From Aptenodytes patagonicus (Eukaryota; Chordata; Aves; Sphenisciformes; Spheniscidae), in contig NC_134949.1 of the NCBI RefSeq assembly GCF_965638725.1, positions 83,358,017 through 83,422,016 of the forward strand: 64,000 bases of DNA. Reading direction: 5' to 3'. Below the pieces are notes generated by a model. The model saw only the letters and a program-made list of their open reading frames with translations, did no database searches and was not told the DNA's origin. Below, piece after piece: positions 52,701-61,700 of this stretch. How positions within the stretch are numbered: the stretch's first letter is position 1; the number at the start of each line of letters is the position of its first letter. The position numbers and the translations under genes are program-made.

Positions 52701-55700
52701 GAGGTTGTGCTTTAGCGCAGGCTGGTTTAAGGTGGTTAACACTAAATAATATGTTGAAGAGGGAAATTTCCACTTCATGTTCACTGGACAGATCCCATGT
52801 GGGACTCAAAGCAGTGAAGAGAGAATAACTCATGGCGTTCACCTGCCAGCTTGTAACATTTAACCTTTCTCTATCCTTTGTCAGTGGATTGCCAACGTAG
52901 GCCCAGCACCCGAATTTTGTTCTGGTCGAGGAGGTCTCTGCCCGCCTTGTTTGCCGTGGCACCATCTCTAAGTGTGATAGTCTTCTCATATGAAAGAATT
53001 TCTTTGCAAGCTCTGTGGAGTTGGAGCCTCCCTATGTGTTTGCAGAGACCCTAGCATGACAAGGTACTAAATCCCAGTTGTGGCATCTGAATACTGCCTT
53101 CCTGGAAATGAAAAGCCACAACTTAACAAAACATTTTAAGACGTTGATATGTTTAAATAGCCTCTTTTTGTAGTAGAAGGGTGGGCAAGCCAGACTTTCA
53201 CACTATTCTGTAAGAACTTTAGATGTAGCTATTGTAACTATAGAATTATTTTTAATTTTATGCTAGTTAATTAAGATAATGGTTCAGAATAAAGTCCAGC
53301 ATAAATTCTGCCCTTGGAAGAACTCCAACAGTGATTATCTTCCAGCTCTTTGATAAGGTATTTTTACTTTAATGTTAGAACAACTTATTGGTATTCAAGG
53401 CAGCCCTACAAAGGAATCAACACTTTTTGGGGGCTGTGTTCAAGGAGGCTATTGTAAAGAAGGCTTTCAGACACTGTTGCCTTCATAAAACCATGCTGCA
53501 ATGCTCTAAAAACACCAGTAGAGAGACAAAGAGGGGGCTCACAATCTGCCAAGACACAACTGTGAAACACAGACTGAGAATGAGGCACCTCTGCAGAAGA
53601 AGAGCAGAGCAGCAGTGAGAGTCCAACAAGTCTTGTTGCAAATTTTGATTTTCAACTCTGTAAAAACACCTGTATTCTGCAGCCAGCTCTGTGGATGCAG
53701 ATGTGCCCCACTGGGCTAAGTAAAAGTGGATTTAAAGTGTGTTATGTCAAGATGTTGCAACCTCCTGCATAGGGGTAAAGAGGCAACATGTCCCAGTGTA
53801 GGGAGTGTGTGACTAGTGCTGGGTGATCCCGAGTGTCTTTCTTAGCTCTGCCAGTCTTAGGCATTAGTACTTCCACTCTCCATGCCTCAGTTTCCCCATT
53901 GTATAAAGAGGAAAACTTAGTTCCTACATAAAAGAGAGTGAGGGTTGCTGTTTAAAATTGGTTAGTGCCACCAGCACCCATCACTTAGGTACTAGGTATG
54001 AGCTAGCCTGCGGAGTACTTGAGTGACTGCGCTGAATTTCCAGGGCCACTGAGGTATATACTACAGAAGAATCAAGATCTGCTTCAGTGCAGACAGCTGA
54101 GCCGTTCGCTGATGTCCTCATGACCCTCCGTTTGAAACATTATATGGGCTTTTCCGTAGGCATGAATTTCAGCTCTTGAGTGCGATTTATACCATATTCC
54201 CCAGCTTTTGTCGGCGCCTCTGTTACTACTGGTAATGACTTACAGGAATAAACAGTGAGATAAGCATCTCGCTGGTGCTTTCTGGTCTGCAGGAAATTTG
54301 GGCCTTTTGCCACCTGCTCCACTGGGCTGCTTTTCCTCCTCAGTGGCTTGGGGGGGACGGGCAGGATTTTGCTTGCAACTGGCACTGGGGCGATTAATGG
54401 CTCTTTGCATTTTTCAGGAGAATGCTCTGTCACCGGCCAGTCCCATTTCAAAAGCTTTGACAACAAGTATTTCACCTTCAGCGGGATTTGTCAGTACTTA
54501 TTTGCCAAGGACTGCGTGGAAAATTCCTTTTCTGTGATCATCGAGACCGTGCAGGTAACAGCAGCCTTGGCTGATGCCTGTGTGCCTCTGCGCATGCTCT
54601 TGAGAGAGCGGGAAGGGCTGTGGGAGTCTGATATGAATTGCAGATGCACAGGCCAACAAAAGTAATTTTCCTATGAAATAATTAGTTTAAATAACAGATG
54701 CAGTCTTTCTCCTTAGTTAATAAGTGTTTTGCTTCTCCTTGCTGCCATTCCCAGGAGCCTACCTGGAGATTGAGATTCGTAATGACATTTGGAGAAAGAG
54801 CCCTCACTGCCTCTTTGCCAGCTGAACAAACAAATGCAGACGAGGGTGCGCCCCTTGCAAAGCACCCTGAAGGCTGGTGCCTCGCTAATGCCTGGGGAAA
54901 AGACATTTCCTCGGACACCGAGTAGAGTGCACTGGCAGAGTAGTACCTTGGGTTGCTTTCCAATTAAATCGTATTGGCTGGTGATCTCTGTTGCTCACTA
55001 GCCGGTCAGCAGCTCCTGACTTTCTTCGCCGTCACCCCTGACGGATGTGAGAAAGGCAGCTGGAGGTCAGCGAGTGGAGACAGCTGGAGAGAGGCAGGAA
55101 AGGGAGCCAGGCCAGCACGGGGAGGGAAGGAGACCCTGGAGGGGGTGTCACAGGGAGGTTAACTCAGTCGTGAAATTAATCGACCAGTTGCACATGGGAA
55201 TAGGTGAACTTCACCTGGAGACTGAAAAGGGTACTGAATCAAGAAAGGGGATGGGGACGGGAACTGAAAGCAGGGAGAGGTACGATGGAGTCAGGAGACT
55301 GACAGGAGTGAAGGGGTGTATCAGCCTGCCTTGCAGGCTACGAGCAACAGAGAAGTCACAGGCTTTGGAGAAATGGGGTGTGACGGTCATACACACAGTC
55401 TACGTCTGTATCCTGCATTAGAAAGCTCTGATAATGCACCTCTGAGGTCATCTGTGCTTGGGAACTTGCAGAACGGGTTTCCACTGAAACTTCCCTTTCG
55501 AAATCAGGGAGGCGACCTGGGGGCCTGCAATCCGTGTTCCTCATCTGCGTAACCCACAGCCGGGGAAAATAAATAGCACAAGAGTCTCGGGCAATACAAA
55601 CTGTGCACTTGTTTCCCAGCCTGACAGGCTGTGCGGGGCAGCGTGCCCTTGCTGCACCTGCCGCAGCCGGAGCGGCTGGATGCCGGTCACTGGCACGGGC

Positions 55701-58700
55701 CGCTCCCGGGGGTCCGGTGTAACGCCCGCGGATTGCTTTCCAGGCTCTGAGACAAGGAGCTGCAGATAGCTCCCTGGTGCGTGATTAACAGGATAGTGGA
55801 AGAAAGCCTGCCAGCCAGGTGTATGTGGGATGCAGAAACTAGAGCCATAAAACCGAGACACTTAACACCTCCCGAATTAGATGCTGAAATGCCTTTTGGG
55901 GGCCTGGGGCTAAGTAACCAATAAAGTGAAAGCTTGAGGTTCGAGGCAAATTTTCCCTTCTCTGTAGTGTGCAGATGATGCTGATGCCGTGTGCACTCGC
56001 TCAGCTTCTGTCCGAATCCGGGATATGGACAACAGCCTCATTAAAATGAAACATGGAGGAGGAATTTCACTGAATGGACAAGACATACAGATCCCTTTGC
56101 TACAAGGTGTGTTTGCATCGTCTAACTCTGGCCAGCCACTGAAGGGATCCTACTTACTAGTGTTTTCTGGCACGCCTTAGCCCAGTTCAATCAAAAAGTG
56201 TTTTCAATACCAAATTCTCACTTGCAGCCTCTTCTAGAAGCTCTGTCATTCCAGCTTCTCTCCATGCAGCTGGCACATCTTGGCTGAGCTCCTCTAAAAT
56301 CAGAATTAAGCTGGTCTGGATTTGAGAGATGTGATCTTGAAAACCACGGTTGGTCTATGCTTTTTAACATTATTACTATTTTTTATCCAGAAGCTTGAAA
56401 TCCCTCCAGCTATCTTGCAAAATGTCACAGTTAACGCCCAAGGTTTTGCAGAATGCACATATATCCTCTTCTAGGGCTCCTGAGTGCTTTAAAGCAGAGC
56501 CTATGGACAAGTTCATGCAGCCATGAACTGCTGCACAGGCACAAAGCTTGGGAAGTGTGAAGCGGGCATTGCTGGCCCCTTGCTTTGTCAGACCTGCGTG
56601 TCCCCTGCTCTGTGGCACCCACTCTGTTGGCCTGTTCAGCGCGACACAGCAGTCCCAGGCAATGAAACACCTCATCCTGGCTTGACTGACTGACTCTTTG
56701 TGGTTGTCTTAAGGTGCCCTCCGTATCCAGCGCACGGTGAGGACTGCAGTTCGCCTTACCTATGGGGAAGATTTGCAGATTGACTGGGACGGTCATGGTG
56801 AACTCCTAGTGAAGGTACTCTTTCCTTCTCTCTCTTTTATTTCTGCCTTTTTGCCCCCTCTTTCATCCCACCCAAACATGTACAAAGATTTTCTTGTCTG
56901 AAGTGAGAAGTTGCTTTGTGTTGCATGTTAGAAATTCCATTCTCTTTTGCTACCCCCGGAGCGATATACAGGTCCTTTTGTATTCCAGAAACAAACATTT
57001 TCATCCTACAGCAGCTTGGTAGCTTTTTTCCCTCTCTTTTTTTGTGCAATGACAGCCTTTATTAACCACAAATAGTTTTGTGTTTTGTTCAGCAGATACC
57101 CTCCAAACTGGATTTTTGCTTTCATTTGCTTTGACTGTCCTGTCTATAGCAATGGATTCGTATGACTTAAAATAAGGGAAGAATATGGCTCCAGGGACAC
57201 AGTCACTCATAATTTCCAGGAAAAATCAATTACCTCATAGAAGATATGTTGCATGCTCCTTCTACAATGAGGAATGTTTAAAGTCACCCTTGATTAACAA
57301 TTAGGGTTTGTCTGTGCTGCAAACTGCAGCAGAGTGTAGAAATAGCCAAACCAGGTTTAAAGGAAATGAGCTGTAAGGTAAGCAGTCTAGAAGCAACAAC
57401 AGAAAGCTTTACATAAACCACTTTTTTTGTGTGCGTGCGTTGTAAGCTTCAGAATGAGTTGCAGCACAGAAAAGCCTGTGAGGGAAGGGGAGAAAATTAT
57501 TTGCTGTGGAATAGTCTCCTGATAGCTGGTAAACCTTCACAGCTTTTCCAGCTAAGTTATCTATTGCCCTCTTTGGTTGTACAAGATGCTGTTTTCATTT
57601 GATCGGTGGGTCTCAGGGACTGCGAGTGTTGTCCCTGAGGGTATATTCACTCCCTCAGGGGCGTAAGTCTGCCTGTAGCATTGCTTTGTGGTGTGATGAC
57701 ATGCAGGCTATGGGTGCTAAGTCAGGGTGATGTGCTCCTGCGTGATGCTGGGCGGCTGTGGACCTGCGTGCTCCGGCTGTGTTTGCATGGATAGATGCTT
57801 AACCACAGCCCTGCTGCCTTTGAGCCCCACTTGTACAGGGGCTCTGCAGCTGGGCCCCGTGTGGGGTGGGTTTGCTCACCGAGAAGAGTTTTGCCAAGAG
57901 AGCCGGTTTTCCTGGGGTTACTGTTTCTACCAAGCAATGAGTGCTGCCTTCTCCTCGCCTGCCCCAAAATCTGGCTTAAATGTCACATCTGGCAGAGTGT
58001 AAGGGTTCATGAAAACTAGTTCAGAAATGAGTATGAGAGTTGAAAAGACAACAGAGAAGAAAGGTTGAGAATAACTTTAGAAAGCGTCCATGGTTTTGTT
58101 GTTTCGATCTAGCCTGTATCTCTGTGCTCCAAGGGTCCTAGAAGTTGTTTTTGGGCTGAGAATAATTAAATTCAGTCCCTTGGCACATCTTAGAAGAAGG
58201 CTTTCCTCAGTATTCAAAGTATTTTTCTGCCTGGTCAGAGACCCGTATAGCTTGGCAAATTCTTTCTTACAGTTAAAACAAATCTAATTTTCTGCTCCAG
58301 ATCCTCTACCCATAAAAGCGGTGAAAGTTTCTCCAATCATCTGCATTAATTCAGTTCTGCTCTGAGCTCCTTCCCTCGCTGGGTATCTAAAGCATCTTTT
58401 TAATTGCTTTTGGAGAGTTAATTTATGCTGGATTTGTAGACTGACCTGTTGCCAAGTATTTCTGACAATTGGGCGAAGTGATACACTTCCACACCTGTGG
58501 GAGGTGCACCCAGGTAGAGGAACTCCTCTGCCTAGTGACAGAGCTCTGGAAGGAGTAGAGTAGGTTGAGGTGTATCAGGGAGAGCAAGAGAGAGAGAGAC
58601 TACTGGAATCGCACTCTACCTTCCGTGAGACAGGCCCAACAGGCAGACAGGACGTGTGTCACTTTGTCCACCAAAACACAGTGACTTGAGGGATAGGGGG

Positions 58701-61700
58701 CAATGGTGACAAGTTCCTGCCTGATGCAGCAGGTGTGTCTCCTCCATGACTACTCCACCTTCCCGGGTGCCCTTGCATAATAGGTACGAGGCTCTGCAAG
58801 TGGAACCAAACAAAAACGAGGACAATGGTTCATCTAGCTTGGAGGTGTCACCAAGGTTTAAGTCAGCCTACGCCCTGCGTCAAAACTGCTTCCATGAAGA
58901 CAAAAAGACGGGTCATTGTCACAGTAGACTCCCTTCTGAAGGGAACAGAAGGCCCAATATGCAGACCGGACCCACTTCTTGGGGAAGTCTGCTGCTTCCC
59001 TGGGGCCCAGGTTAAAGATGTGAAGAGAAAGCTTCCTACCCTGCTACGGCCCTCAGATTATTATCCATTATTGATTTTTCAGGTAGATAGTGATGAAGTT
59101 GCAACAAGAAGTCCGAGGGCAATCAAGAGAGACTTCAGGGCCTTGGGACGACTGGTTAAGGGATCAGGATCCTTCCAGTTGCAGGGAGTGATGAGGGAAG
59201 AAACAGGAAAAGCCAGCAGATCGATACCTGGCTCCAAGCCTGGTGTCACTGGAAGAATTTTGGGTTTTTTGATCATGGGTCAGTCTACATGACACCAGAC
59301 CTGCTGGTTACAGACAGGGTACACCTGTCTCAAAGGGGGAAAAGGATCTTTGCACAGGAGTTAGTAGGGCTCATTGAAAGAGCTTTAAACTGGATTTGAA
59401 GGGGGGAAGGGATAAAGCCAGGCTCACTAGAGATAAGCCTGGGGGTGGCACACCAATGTTTGAGGGACAGTGTGCTAGCGAGGTCCTCTGGTCTGCTGTC
59501 TCAGTGGAGGTAGGGGATGGAGATCAACGTGGCAGCAAAGATGCAAGGGTTAGGGATGTGTTAGAAACCATGGAAGTGCCTGAGAATGGTTACATAGGAA
59601 TTAGGGTTTCTCCCCCCAAAAAAGTGGCGGGATCAATAGCCCAACTGAAGTGCATCTACGCCAATGCACGCAGCATGGGCAACAAACAGGAGGAGCTGGA
59701 AGCCATTGTGCAGCAGGAAAACTATGATACAGTTGCCATCACAGAAACGTGGTGGGATGACTCGCACAACTGGAGTGCTGCAATGGATGGCTATAAACTC
59801 TTCAGAAGGGATAGGCAAGGAAGGAGAGGCGGTGGGGTAGCCCTGTATGTTATGGAGTGTTTTGACTGTCTAGAGCTTGATGATGCTGATGAAAGGGTTG
59901 AGTGTTTATGGGTAAGAATCAAGGGGAAAGGCCAACAAGGCAGATATCATGGTGGGAGTCTCTTATAGACCACGCAACCAGGATGAAGAGGCAGACGAAA
60001 TATTCTATAAGCAGCTGGGAGAAGTCTCACAATGGCTAGCCCTTGTTCTCATGGGGGACTTCAACTTACCAGATGTCTGCTGGAAATACAATACAGCAGA
60101 GAGGAAACAGTCTAGGAGGTCCCTGGAGTGTGTAGAAGATAACTTCCTGACACAGCTGGTGAGGGAGCCAACTAGGGAAGGCGCCCCACTGGACCTGTTG
60201 TTTGTGAACAGAGAAGGACTTGTGGGTGATGTGATGGTTGGAGGCTGTCTTGGGCATAGCGATCACAAAATGATAGTTTTGGATTCTTGGAGAAGTAAGG
60301 AGGGGATCAGCAGGACTGCTACCTTGGACTTCCAGAGGGCAGACTTCAGCCTGTTTAGGAGGCTGGTTGACAGAGTCCCTCGGGAGGCAGTCCTGAAAGG
60401 CAAAGGAGTCCAGGAAGGCTGGACATTCTTCAAGAAGGAAATCTTAAAGGTGCAGGAGCAGGCCATCCTGGTGTGCTGAAAGACGAGTTGGTGGGCAAGA
60501 AGACTGGCCTGGCTGAACAGAGGGCTTTGGCTGGAACACAGGAAAAAAAAAGAGAGTTTATGACCTTTGGAAGAAGGGTCAGGCAACTCAGGAGGACTAC
60601 AAAGATGATGTGAGGTTATGCAGGGAGAAAATTAGAAGGGCCAAAGCCCAACTAGAACTTAATCTGGCTACTGCCGTAAAAGACAAGAAAAAGTATTTCT
60701 ATAAATACATTAGCAACAAAAGGAGGGCTAAGGAGAATCTCCATCCTTTATTGGATGTGGGGGGAGACATAGTGACAAAGGATGAGGAAAAGGCTGAGGT
60801 ACTTAGTGCCTTGTTTGCCTCAGTCTTTAATAGTAAGACCAGTTGTTCTCTGGGTACCCAGCCCCCTGAGCTGGAAGACAGGGAGCAGAATGAAGTCCCC
60901 ATAATCCAAAGGGAAATGGTTAGCAACCTCCTACACCACTTAGACACACACAAGTCTATGGGGCCGGATGGGATCCACCTGAGGGTACTGAGGGAGCTGG
61001 CGGAAGTGCTCGCCAAGCCACTTTCCATCATTTATCAGCAGTCCTGGCTAACCGGGGAGGTCCCAGTTGACTGGAAGTTAGCAAATGTGATGCCTAGCTA
61101 CGAGAAGGGCCGGAAGGAGGATCCGGGGAACTACAGGCCTGTCAGTCTGACCTCGGTGCTGGGGAAGGTTATGGAGCAGATCATCTTGAGTGCCATCATG
61201 TGGCATGTACAACACAATGAGGTGATCAGGCCCAGTCAGCATGGGTTTATGAAAGGCAGGTCCTGTTTGACTAACCTGATCTTCTATGACAAGGTGACCC
61301 GCTTAGTGGATGAGGGAAAGGCTGTGGATGTTGTCTACCTAGACTTTAGTAAAGCCTTTGACACCATTTCCCACAGCATTCTACTGGAGAAACTGGCTGC
61401 TCATGGCTTGGACAGTCATACTCTTCACTGGGTAAAAAAACTGGCTGGACGGCCAGGCCCAGAGAGTTGTGGTGAATGGAGTTAAATCCAGTTGGCGGCT
61501 GGTCACAACTGATGTTCCCCAGGGCTCAGTATTGGGGCCAGTTCTGTTTAATATCTTTATCAATGATCTGAACGAGGGGATCGAGTGCACCCTCACTAAG
61601 TTTGCAGATGACACCAAGTTGGGTGGGAGTGTTGATCTGCTCGAGGGTAGGAAGGCTCCACAGAGGGACCTGGACAGGCTGGATTGATGGGCTGAGGCCA

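Noticed and set aside
54298..54665. Longer open frames extending exon 11 on both sides
   Set aside because: Only 54418-54554 matches VWF. The extensions are intron sequence past clear AG and GT sites.
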